Positions 17,786 to 25,680 of a stretch of DNA of 64,000 bases are shown piece after piece. Source of the stretch: Lewinellaceae bacterium (GTDB taxonomy: Bacteria > Bacteroidota > Bacteroidia > Chitinophagales > Saprospiraceae). The notes beneath the pieces are model-generated. The model was not told where the DNA came from and searched no databases. It worked only from the letters and a program-made list of their open reading frames with translations. The stretch is from contig JACJYG010000006.1 in NCBI GenBank assembly GCA_020636215.1, positions 434,001 to 498,000 of the forward strand, read 5' to 3'. Numbering within the stretch: position 1 is the first letter of the stretch; each line of letters starts with the position of its first letter. The position numbers were made by a program, and so were the translations under genes.

Positions 17786-18439
17786 ATGCGCAATCACACC
17801 CTCATCGTCCCTCGTTCGGCCCGTTATTGCACTATTGGCGAACCCGGCCCCCAGGTCCGTTACCTATGGATCGCCTGCCACGGCTACGGCCAGCTTGCCC
17901 GCAATTTCATCCAGCCCTTTGAATCTGTAATGGAGGAAGATACGCTGATAATAGCGCCCGAGGGCCTGTCCCGCTTCTACTGGACCGGTTTCACCGGCGA
18001 CCCGGTAGCCTCCTGGATGACCCGGGAGGGGCGGGAAGAGGAGATCACCGATTACACCAATTTTCTTTCCATCCTTTACAACCAGTATGCGGCCTTATGC
18101 GCCCCGGATGTGCGCATCATACTGATGGGCTTCTCACAGGGCTGCGCCACGCAAATGCGCTGGATCATGCGCGCATTCCCCCGTTTTCACCAGCTCCTCC
18201 TCTGGGCCGGTGCGATACCCGAAGATTTGGATTACCTGTCCCATGCCGAGTATTTCTCCGGCAAAGGGCTGCATTTCGTTTACGGAACCAAAGACCCGCT
18301 CCTCAACCAGGATCGCATTGAGGAGCAGCGCCGCCTGATCCGGGACAATAAGTTGGCCGTCCAGGAACACACCTTCGATGGGCGGCACGTAGTGGAAGAA
18401 GAAATGCTGAAGGCAATGGCGGCTTTGATGAGGGGGTAG
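17786..18439 (+). CDS. Alpha/beta hydrolase, phospholipase/carboxylesterase type
   Basis: 217 residues, no signal peptide, so cytosolic. CHGYGQ supplies the oxyanion-hole region. The nucleophile elbow GFSQG (115-119, Ser117) fits the carboxylesterase/acyl-protein-thioesterase family, with the acid in YGTKDPLL and His in DGRHVV. It is expected to cleave short-chain esters or thioesters; the substrate is unknown. It lies 154 bp upstream of the ABC exporter genes on the same strand, and co-transcription is possible but not shown. Confidence 0.85.
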   Translation: MRNHTLIVPRSARYCTIGEPGPQVRYLWIACHGYGQLARNFIQPFESVMEEDTLIIAPEGLSRFYWTGFTGDPVASWMTREGREEEITDYTNFLSILYNQYAALCAPDVRIILMGFSQGCATQMRWIMRAFPRFHQLLLWAGAIPEDLDYLSHAEYFSGKGLHFVYGTKDPLLNQDRIEEQRRLIRDNKLAVQEHTFDGRHVVEEEMLKAMAALMRG

Positions 18440-18593
18440 GAGTGTTTCACGCTTTCCTGGGCCGGCAAGACAGAGGCAATGAAGCCAGCCTGCAACCTCC
18501 CTGTCTCCCAACTTGTCAAATCATCGAAGCTTTTGGCCGAATTCTCCGTAGCTTTCGCTTGCAACACCCTTAATTGCCTGAAAATCAGATAAG

Positions 18594-19445
18594 ATGATTT
18601 CCGTTTCCAATCTGGTATTTACCTATCCACATAGCGCTACACCGGCGGTAAAGCGCATCAGCTTTGAAATCCCTTCCGGTGAAGCTTTCGGCTTTCTGGG
18701 CCCCAGTGGGGCGGGGAAGAGCACTACCCAGAAGATACTGATCAAACTGCTGGAGGGATACAGCGGGAATATTGCCTTTATGGGCAAGCCCTTGGACAGC
18801 TGGGACAAAAGCTTTTACAACTACATTGGCGTTGGCTTTGAGCTGCCCAACCATTTCGGCAAGCTAACTGCTTTGGAAAACCTTCGCTACTTCAGCGCCT
18901 TTTACGACCGTCCCGTTCGCGACCCAATGGAATTGCTGGCCATGGTGGGCCTGGAAGCGGATGCCAACAAAAGGGCCAGCGAGTTTTCCAAAGGCATGAA
19001 GATGCGCCTGAACTTCGTGCGGGCGTTAATGCATGATCCCGACATCCTCTTCTTCGATGAGCCAACTTCCGGCCTGGACCCCGTTAATGCCCGCCGGCTC
19101 AAGGATATCATCCTGCAATTAAAAGCAGAGGGAAAGACCATTTTTCTGACCACCCATGTGATGCAGGACGCCGACGAACTCTGTCAGCGGGTAGCCTTTA
19201 TTGTAGATGGCGAGGTCAAACTCATTGATTCACCCCGAACCCTGAAACTGCAATATGGCCATCGTACCGTGCGGGTGGAATACCAGAACGGCAGGGTGGA
19301 AAATAACGAATTCCCCCTCGATGGGCTAGGCGATAATCCCGAATTCCTTCGCATACTTCGGGAAGAATACGTTCAGGCCATCCACAGCCGCGAAGCTACC
19401 CTCGATGAGATATTTATAAAGGTGACGGGGAAGAGCCTGGAGTAG
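18594..19445 (+). CDS. ABC exporter ATP-binding protein
   Basis: 283 residues. Walker A GPSGAGKST (about 39-47), signature SKGMKMRLNFVRAL, Walker B DILFFDEPTSGLDP and a switch His in FLTTHVMQDAD. The C-terminal 70 residues form the small extra domain of ABC-2-type exporters (CcmA/NatA-like). With the two permeases downstream it forms an efflux-type ABC transporter; the set resembles systems annotated for fluoroquinolone export, but the substrate cannot be read from sequence. Confidence 0.9.
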   Translation: MISVSNLVFTYPHSATPAVKRISFEIPSGEAFGFLGPSGAGKSTTQKILIKLLEGYSGNIAFMGKPLDSWDKSFYNYIGVGFELPNHFGKLTALENLRYFSAFYDRPVRDPMELLAMVGLEADANKRASEFSKGMKMRLNFVRALMHDPDILFFDEPTSGLDPVNARRLKDIILQLKAEGKTIFLTTHVMQDADELCQRVAFIVDGEVKLIDSPRTLKLQYGHRTVRVEYQNGRVENNEFPLDGLGDNPEFLRILREEYVQAIHSREATLDEIFIKVTGKSLE

Positions 19446-19576
19446 GCGCCAAGGGAAATGGCTGTATGGCTGGCTTAGGGGGCTATTCTCAGCTTCCTTT
19501 GACAGCCATTTAGCTATTCGGCCATTCAACATTGAAAAAAACAGACAATCCAAATAATACTATTCGAGAACAAGAA

Positions 19577-20266
19577 ATGGAAAAACTGTTCATATCCCTT
19601 CGTTGGGACTTCCTTCGGCAGCTGCGCTACAACATCATCGCTTCCGCTGTGGTGGTCAACTTGCTGTATGTACTTATTCTGCTCAATCTGCCGGATGGGC
19701 AATATGGCTGGCTAACCGTATTTCTCATTTTCAACGACCCTATGGGCCTGGGCCTGATGTTCATTGGGGCCTTGTATCTGTTCGAAAAAAATGAGAACAC
19801 CTTGCAAGCGTTGAGCGTGACGCCGCTGCGCGCCTGGCAATACCTGGCTTCCAAGACCATCACCCTTTCTCTAATCGCCCTGGCGGGCAGCCTGGTGATT
19901 GCCTGGGCGGCTTATGGCTCGCGTTTTAACTATGTGTACTTTTTGCTAGGAGCTGGGCTGAGCGCCTCCCTTTTTACCATGCTGGGCCTCTGTGTGGCGG
20001 CTTATTGCCGGAGCTTCAACGATTACCTGCTTCGGGCCGTGGGCCTCATTCTGCCGATGGTACTGCCCTTTCTGAATTTCTTCGGCTTTACGGACACCCT
20101 CTGGTGGTATTTGCTGCCTTCTCAGGGCAGCCTCCTGCTTTTAGGAGCTGCTTTTGAGCCGGTGGAGGCCTGGAAACTGGCCTACGCGCTGTTCTATCTG
20201 CTGGCCTGGAATACGGGCGCGTTCCTCCTGGCGGCCCGAATATTAAAAAACCAAACACAAAGATAA
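19577..20266 (+). CDS. ABC-2-type permease (first)
   Basis: 229 residues from ATG 19577; the frame opens at TTG 19532, but those 15 residues are polar and unlike a start. About six hydrophobic segments follow a short cytosolic N-terminus (FISLRWDFLRQLRYN), including LLYVLILLNLPDG, GLMFIGALYLFE and TITLSLIALAGSLVI. It is the membrane partner of the ATPase at 18594, and its stop is 3 bp from the next start, showing a tight operon. Confidence 0.85.
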   Translation: MEKLFISLRWDFLRQLRYNIIASAVVVNLLYVLILLNLPDGQYGWLTVFLIFNDPMGLGLMFIGALYLFEKNENTLQALSVTPLRAWQYLASKTITLSLIALAGSLVIAWAAYGSRFNYVYFLLGAGLSASLFTMLGLCVAAYCRSFNDYLLRAVGLILPMVLPFLNFFGFTDTLWWYLLPSQGSLLLLGAAFEPVEAWKLAYALFYLLAWNTGAFLLAARILKNQTQR

Positions 20267-20269
20267 GCC

Positions 20270-20983
20270 ATGGTTAAACTGATGCGGCTAATGGCTCTGG
20301 ATTTCCGGATGATCTTACGGGAGCAGATGCTTTGGTTTATGTTTTGGGTGGCGCCGGCCCTGCAATTTGCGGCCGTTTACCTCGTGTTGCCCATATTGGA
20401 GCGCTATTTCCCCGTGCTAAGCGAATACCGCCTACTCGTACTGCTTCTGATGACCCTGCAGGTGGTGTCGAGCATCGGCGGCGTCATCGCCTACATGTTG
20501 CTGGATGAGAAGGATGAAGAAGCCCTGACGGCCATTCGCACCATGCCGATAGGGGTAAACGCCTTCCTGTTTTACCGCCTTTTCCTGGGCACTTCGGCGG
20601 CTTTTGTGTTTGCCGTACTGATGTTGGCGGTGACAAACATCGCTCACCTCAATCTAGTTCAGGTGCTTTTGGGCGCCCTGTTGTTTGCCGGTACAGCTCC
20701 TTTGGTCACGCTGACCCTGGCATCTTTTGCTCAGAACAAAGTGGAAGGCCTGGCGGTCTACAAAGTGGTGAGCCTGGCCTTGCTGTTGCCGGCTGCCAGT
20801 TTTTTCCTGGGTTCGGCTTTCAAATACCTGCTGGGTGTCGTACCGGTCTATTGGACCTTCCATTTCCTGGCGGCAGTGGATGCCGGCAAAACCGGATTAT
20901 TGGAATTGGGCCTGGCCCTGCTCACCCATACATTGGCTTTCTGGGGGTTGTTGAGGGTGTTTCGGCGGAGGGTGTTTGGGTAG
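20270..20983 (+). CDS. ABC-2-type permease (second)
   Basis: 237 residues with about six membrane segments. The cytosolic loop LLDEKDEEALTAIRTMPIG resembles the conserved coupling region of fluoroquinolone-type exporter permeases. It starts 3 bp after the first permease. The two permeases probably form a heterodimeric channel with the ATPase dimer. The C-terminus is basic (FRRRVFG). Confidence 0.85.
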   Translation: MVKLMRLMALDFRMILREQMLWFMFWVAPALQFAAVYLVLPILERYFPVLSEYRLLVLLLMTLQVVSSIGGVIAYMLLDEKDEEALTAIRTMPIGVNAFLFYRLFLGTSAAFVFAVLMLAVTNIAHLNLVQVLLGALLFAGTAPLVTLTLASFAQNKVEGLAVYKVVSLALLLPAASFFLGSAFKYLLGVVPVYWTFHFLAAVDAGKTGLLELGLALLTHTLAFWGLLRVFRRRVFG

Positions 20984-21010
20984 CCGTTCAAAGGCTCACA
21001 TTGGAGACTA

Positions 21011-21063
21011 TTCAAAGCTTGCCCGGCTGACACAGACGGGTTTTAGGCTTGCCCGGCTCTCCC
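21011..21063. repeat. Dispersed palindromic element, copy E3 (two units)
   Basis: TTCAAAGCTTGCCCGGCTGA with CACAGACGGG (21011-21040), followed by a shorter second unit GGCTTGCCCGGCTCTCCC (21046-21063). The first unit is almost identical to that at 37431. It lies between the convergent ABC permease and esterase genes. Confidence 0.7.
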
Positions 21064-21094
21064 TTTTGGGCAATAGTGTCTTGTCCAGCCCCCC

Positions 21095-22501
21095 TCATCC
21101 CCCGACCACCACCTTCTTCACCACCGAATACCCCCCATGCTCCAGTTTCACCAGATAAAACCCTGCCCTGAGCCCACTCACATCGAGTGTTTCACCACTA
21201 CCCATCCGGGTGCGAAGGACGCGTTGCCCCGCCAGGTTGAATAGTTCAACCTCCCAGAGGTTATGATCATTGGGGATAAACAATTGCAGCTCCGCTCTTG
21301 CCGGATTTGGGAGAAGCCGGATATCGTCCGGCTGGCCAGGATCGGGCTCCTCCGTACCGACCGGGCAGATCAGGCTGCTCCAGAACAGGCTGGTGTTGTC
21401 TACGATCTGGTTGATGGTGGGAATATCCACTTCGTGGCAGGAATAGTTGCATGGGAAAGCCGGTAGCGGGCATTCGTCGATCCAAACTTCATAAGCGGGC
21501 GCGCCGGCCAGGGTATCCAGGTAGCCCTGTATGGCGCAGGATCCAAAGGATTCCGGCCAGGTGTTGGGAATGGACGCACAATTGTTTAAGGCGCATTGAG
21601 GTAGCAAAGCGGCAAAAGGCTTTCCAATGTTGCAGGGCGATACCAGGTCATTATTTTGATGGTAGGCGTATAAAAGAGGTTCTCCTTCATCGATCCAGCT
21701 CAGGTCCAGCAGGCCGCCAAAGATGTTGAGCACCCCTCTCACCGAAGCGTCGTGGCCACCCAGGTTGAGTGTTCCCTGCGCAGCGCCCAGCGCCGGGCGT
21801 TCCAGGCTACATTGCGCGCCATTGGCGTGGCACCCCCAGTAGGCAAAGGGAATTCCTCCAAAAACAGCAGCTTGCGCCCCAGCTTCTTCGGGTGCTTCGT
21901 CTTCGCTCATATACCCCACAGCCAGGGCGATGAACCCTCCGGCGCTACCGCCGCCGACAAAGACATGGCCTACATCTACCGAATCCAGCTGGTTTTTTAC
22001 AAAGCGAATGGCCCCCCGTGCATCCTGCATCCCCCGGTACAGTGACCGCATAATTTCCTTGTCGTAGGCGTAAAGGCATTGGGGGTTGGAAACGCCCGCC
22101 AGGGCGCCAAATAGGGCGCAGTTGGTTGCTTCATTGGCGTAAAAAACAGATTTATGGAAGCCCAGCCGGTAGTTGATGCTGACGGCAAGATATCCCCTTG
22201 AAGCAAAAGAGCGGGCGGTTTCCACCATGTCGTAGGTTCCCTTGTCTCCTTCCAGGAAGGCCCCCCCGTGGAGGAGCACTATGGCCGGGCGGCTGGGGTT
22301 GTCATCACCGATTGGCCGGTAAATGTCCATCAACAAGTTTTGGTTTAGGCCGCAGTAGGTAACAGCCTGCCCATAAGGAACATCCTTTTCTACCCAAACC
22401 TCGAAGTTGGGCGTAGTATAACAATCCTGAGCACAGAGGCCGAGGGCTACTATTGAAAGTAGGGTGAAAAAAGAAGCCCGGGAAAAGTATATAAGTATCA
22501 T
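21095..22501 (-). CDS. Secreted carboxylesterase/lipase-like hydrolase with T9SS sorting domain
   Basis: 468 residues: signal peptide (to about 22, LGLCAQ) and an alpha/beta-hydrolase domain with LLHGGAFLEGDKGTYDM (HGG oxyanion hole of the hormone-sensitive-lipase/BD-FAE class) and nucleophile elbow GGGSAGGFIAL (about 205-215). Many paired Cys suggest an extracellular protein. The C-terminus (LLPNPARAELQLFI to VVKKVVVGG) is a T9SS type A domain. Probably an exported esterase acting on polymers or lipids; the substrate is unknown. Confidence 0.85.
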   Translation of the reverse strand: MILIYFSRASFFTLLSIVALGLCAQDCYTTPNFEVWVEKDVPYGQAVTYCGLNQNLLMDIYRPIGDDNPSRPAIVLLHGGAFLEGDKGTYDMVETARSFASRGYLAVSINYRLGFHKSVFYANEATNCALFGALAGVSNPQCLYAYDKEIMRSLYRGMQDARGAIRFVKNQLDSVDVGHVFVGGGSAGGFIALAVGYMSEDEAPEEAGAQAAVFGGIPFAYWGCHANGAQCSLERPALGAAQGTLNLGGHDASVRGVLNIFGGLLDLSWIDEGEPLLYAYHQNNDLVSPCNIGKPFAALLPQCALNNCASIPNTWPESFGSCAIQGYLDTLAGAPAYEVWIDECPLPAFPCNYSCHEVDIPTINQIVDNTSLFWSSLICPVGTEEPDPGQPDDIRLLPNPARAELQLFIPNDHNLWEVELFNLAGQRVLRTRMGSGETLDVSGLRAGFYLVKLEHGGYSVVKKVVVGG

Positions 22502-22664
22502 TTTTAAGTTTTTGCACTGTAAAACAAATGCTTAAACGATTCAAATCTGGAAGAAAATACTCCAATTATATCACCTCCACAAAAAGAAGGCTTTACGATC
22601 CAAACGGCCTGAGCTGGCACAATAATTATATGACGTTCATCACCTTTTTTAGTGATTTCTGTCA

Positions 22665-22695
22665 TTGGTCAGGCCAGGATAAAAAAATAAAATTG
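22665..22695 (+). promoter_or_regulatory. Possible promoter for the kor-rnf operon
   Basis: TTG (22665-22667), a 20-bp spacer, then TAAAATTG (22688-22695), a near match to the Bacteroidota TTTG / TAnnTTTG promoter. Just upstream lies ATGACGTTCAT (22630-22640, inverted repeat ATGA/TCAT) and a small ATCAC/GTGAT hairpin (22639-22656), which could be regulator sites. The leader would be about 90 nt. Confidence 0.3.
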
Positions 22696-22792
22696 CTCCA
22701 TATCGGTTATCCGGCAATTTAAGTAATGATGATTACTGCACAAAGCGGGTGGCCGATAAGAATAATCGTCCTAATCATGTAAAGGTCAACCA

Positions 22793-24679
22793 ATGAAGAA
22801 CACCACAGAACAGTTGGTGGGGTCGGTGCAAAGGCCAGCCAAAAGAAAAACATTGCGCGGGCACATCGTAGAAATTGTCAGCGATTCCGGTGAAGGCGCT
22901 CAGAAAGCCGGCCAAACTTTCGGCGCTATTTCCGCTAAAATGGGCAATGGGGTATGGACCGTAGAGATCATCCCGGCCGATATTCAACCGCCCGCCCGGA
23001 CTAAAGAAAGTGCTTCCGGGATACGGATCCGCCTCGGATCCAATATTGTCACCAATGCCGGCAATGAAGCCGACCTGGTGGTTGCCTTTAACGAAGTTGT
23101 CCCTTACGCCCGGATCGAGCAAAAGGCTTTCCGGGAAGGCACCCTCTTCTTAATCGAAAGCAAGTGGGCGGAAGATAAAAGTGAATCCATCCGCAACAGC
23201 TACGCCAAGGCGATCGATGACTTCCGCCAGCGCGGCTATGTCATTTACGAGATCCCCATGGAAAAGGAGTGCCTGAAGTGGGTGGCCAACCCCAAGCAGG
23301 GCAAGAACATGTGGGTGCTCGGCCTACTCTGCAACATCTATCAACGCGAGTTGGAGCTGGCCTCATCTCAGGTGAAACATACTTTCCGCAAAAAATCCCA
23401 GGCGGTTGTCGATTCCAACCTCAAGCTTTTGAATGCCGGGTATGAATGGGCGGAGGAAAACCTTGATTTTCAATTCGAGATCCCATCTCCGAAAATGGAG
23501 CAGGAACTGGTTGTTATGAACGGCAATGAAGCCCTGAGCTTTGGCGTCGTAGCCGCCGGCATTGAATTGTGCTCCATGTATCCCATCACACCGGCTACTT
23601 CTACTACTCACCACCTGGCCGAATACATCGAGAATGCCGGAGGTATTGTCCATCAGGCAGAAGATGAGATTGCCGCCATCGGTTTCGCTATCGGTTCTGC
23701 TTATGCTGGTAAAACAGCCGTCACGATCACTTCCGGCCCGGGCCTGGCTCTGAAGACGGAGTTTATCGGGCTGGCGGTTATGGCGGAGGTGCCTCTGGTA
23801 ATTATTGATGTACAGCGGGGTGGCCCTTCCACCGGCTTGCCAACCAAAGTAGAACAGAGCGACCTGCTGGCTGTGTTATATGGCCAACCTGGCGATACGC
23901 CCAAGGTGGTGCTTGCCGCTTCCACTATCGAAGAGTGTTTCCAATTCGTTATTCTGGCGCGTAAGATCGCCGAGGCGTTCCGCACGCCGGTCATTCTGCT
24001 TTCGGATGCAAACCTCGGTACGGGGGTTCAACCGTTCCCGCGCCCAACGATCCAACCCGATTGGTTTTCCGGGCCTATCGACCAGAGCCCCTGGAAAGAA
24101 TCGGTCGGGCCTTATGCCTGGGACAAACAGACGGGGCTCAGCAGGCGGCCTATTCCCGGGCAACCGGGTGGAGAATATACGCTTACCGGCCTGGCGCACA
24201 GCGAAGCCGGCAAAGTTACTTATGAACCTGAACTCAATCAGCACTCCTCGGCTATGCGCAGCCGAAAATTGGCCGCTTTTGGCCGCACCCTCAAACCGCC
24301 GGTAGTACATGGAGATCAGGAGGGCGACCTGCTGTTGGTCGGCTGGGGCTCTACCCGAGGCGCTATTGAAGAGGCCGTCGACGAGGCCCGCGAACTGGGC
24401 GGCAAGGTATCTTCCGTGCATCTGCGCTTCCTTAGCCCAATGGAACCCGGGCTGAAGGATATTTTCCAGCGCTTCAAAAAAGTAAAAACCGTCGAGCTGA
24501 ATTATAGCGATGACCTGAATGACCCGCTTATCACGCCGGAAAACCGCCGTTATGCGCAGTTGGCCTGGCTGTTGCGAGCCAGTACACTAGTGGATATAGA
24601 CTGCTTCTCCAACGTTCAGGGGCAGCCGATGCGGCCGGGCAGGATACTGCAGATGATCAGTAAAGAATTAAACCTCTAA
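22793..24679 (+). CDS. korA: 2-oxoacid:ferredoxin oxidoreductase, fused gamma-alpha subunit
   Basis: 628 residues. The N-terminal part (about 20-200, GHIVEIVSDSGEGAQKAGQT) is the gamma domain. The alpha domain begins near 235 (GNEALSFGVVAAGIELCSMY) with the substrate-site motif YPITPATSTTHH (Y263). TSGPGLALKTEFIGLAVMAEVP and DVQRGGPSTGLPTKVEQSDL are KorA hallmarks. With KorB it oxidatively decarboxylates a 2-oxoacid, most likely 2-oxoglutarate, to the acyl-CoA and reduces ferredoxin; the reverse carboxylation is possible. KorB follows after 11 bp. It is the first gene of a ten- or eleven-gene operon ending in rnf genes, an unusual setting. Confidence 0.9.
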   Translation: MKNTTEQLVGSVQRPAKRKTLRGHIVEIVSDSGEGAQKAGQTFGAISAKMGNGVWTVEIIPADIQPPARTKESASGIRIRLGSNIVTNAGNEADLVVAFNEVVPYARIEQKAFREGTLFLIESKWAEDKSESIRNSYAKAIDDFRQRGYVIYEIPMEKECLKWVANPKQGKNMWVLGLLCNIYQRELELASSQVKHTFRKKSQAVVDSNLKLLNAGYEWAEENLDFQFEIPSPKMEQELVVMNGNEALSFGVVAAGIELCSMYPITPATSTTHHLAEYIENAGGIVHQAEDEIAAIGFAIGSAYAGKTAVTITSGPGLALKTEFIGLAVMAEVPLVIIDVQRGGPSTGLPTKVEQSDLLAVLYGQPGDTPKVVLAASTIEECFQFVILARKIAEAFRTPVILLSDANLGTGVQPFPRPTIQPDWFSGPIDQSPWKESVGPYAWDKQTGLSRRPIPGQPGGEYTLTGLAHSEAGKVTYEPELNQHSSAMRSRKLAAFGRTLKPPVVHGDQEGDLLLVGWGSTRGAIEEAVDEARELGGKVSSVHLRFLSPMEPGLKDIFQRFKKVKTVELNYSDDLNDPLITPENRRYAQLAWLLRASTLVDIDCFSNVQGQPMRPGRILQMISKELNL

Positions 24680-24690
24680 AAGCAAAAGCC

Positions 24691-25641
24691 ATGTTTGGAC
24701 TGAATACCGAATGTGTTCTGGATATTCCTCAGAAGTATTTCACGCTGAATGATTACGAAAAAGGAAACGCCCGTTGGTGCCCTGGTTGTGGCGACCACGC
24801 CGTACTTTCTTCGGTGCAGAAACTCTGCCGCGACAAGCAGCTGCCGCCGGAAAAGACCGTTTTCGTTTCCGGAATCGGCTGTTCCAGCCGCTTTCCACAC
24901 TATATGGACACCTACGGTTTCCATGGCCTGCATGGCCGGGCCTTTCCGGTGGCCTCCGGCGTGAAGTTTCGCCGCCCTGACCTCAACGTCTTCGTCATTA
25001 CCGGCGACGGCGATTGTTGCTCCATTGGCGCCGGCGCATGGCTGCATGCTATCCGGTACAATATTAATCTCACGGTGCTGCTGTTCGATAACCAGATTTA
25101 CGGGATGACCAAAAAGCAGACCAGCCCGACTTCTCGCATGGGGACGGTTTCCAATACCCACCCTCATGGCTCGGTGCTTCCGCCGGTCAATCCGCTACAG
25201 ACTACGCTGGGGGTTTCCAATGTCTCTTTTGTGGCGCAAACAGCCGACTGGATTCCCGGGCACCTGTACGCTACTATCAAAGCTGGTTTTGAACATCAGG
25301 GTTTCTCCTTTATCAAGATCATGGTGCGTTGCACTAAGTTCATGGGGGATCTGGCCAATGAAATGACCAGCCACCGGGAGCGTCTCTTTATGCTCAGCCA
25401 TGAGAACGGCATTCAACCGGATGAGGCCACTACCCGCCTGTTTTCTCACCAGGTAGCACACGACCCTTCGGATATCGGCAAGGCCCGGGAACTCTCGGAA
25501 AGCGACGATATTCACCTGGGCCTGTTCTACCAGAATAAGAATGCCCTGCGCTACGATGAGTATGGCGCTCATAATCTGGGCTTCACGGTGGAACAGAAGA
25601 TGGCTGCCGTCAATGCCGAACTGGACCGCTACGCCGTGTAA
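24691..25641 (+). CDS. korB: 2-oxoacid:ferredoxin oxidoreductase, beta (TPP) subunit
   Basis: 316 residues. It carries the Fe-S motif CPGCGDH (C30, C33) and an intact thiamine-diphosphate site, GDGD at 105-108 with N134 in FDNQIYGMTKKQTSPTS. It therefore appears to be the only competent TPP subunit of the operon, in contrast to the two large proteins downstream, which have lost this motif. The KorAB pair has no separate delta ferredoxin; the Fe-S domain of the next gene is a natural candidate. Confidence 0.92.
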   Translation: MFGLNTECVLDIPQKYFTLNDYEKGNARWCPGCGDHAVLSSVQKLCRDKQLPPEKTVFVSGIGCSSRFPHYMDTYGFHGLHGRAFPVASGVKFRRPDLNVFVITGDGDCCSIGAGAWLHAIRYNINLTVLLFDNQIYGMTKKQTSPTSRMGTVSNTHPHGSVLPPVNPLQTTLGVSNVSFVAQTADWIPGHLYATIKAGFEHQGFSFIKIMVRCTKFMGDLANEMTSHRERLFMLSHENGIQPDEATTRLFSHQVAHDPSDIGKARELSESDDIHLGLFYQNKNALRYDEYGAHNLGFTVEQKMAAVNAELDRYAV

Positions 25642-25680
25642 ATAGTTGGGCCATTCTTTATCAAATTAAATGCAAACCCA

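Noticed and set aside
18594..20983. Naming the ABC genes as a fluoroquinolone exporter
   Set aside because: Only the general family can be seen; sequence does not show the substrate.
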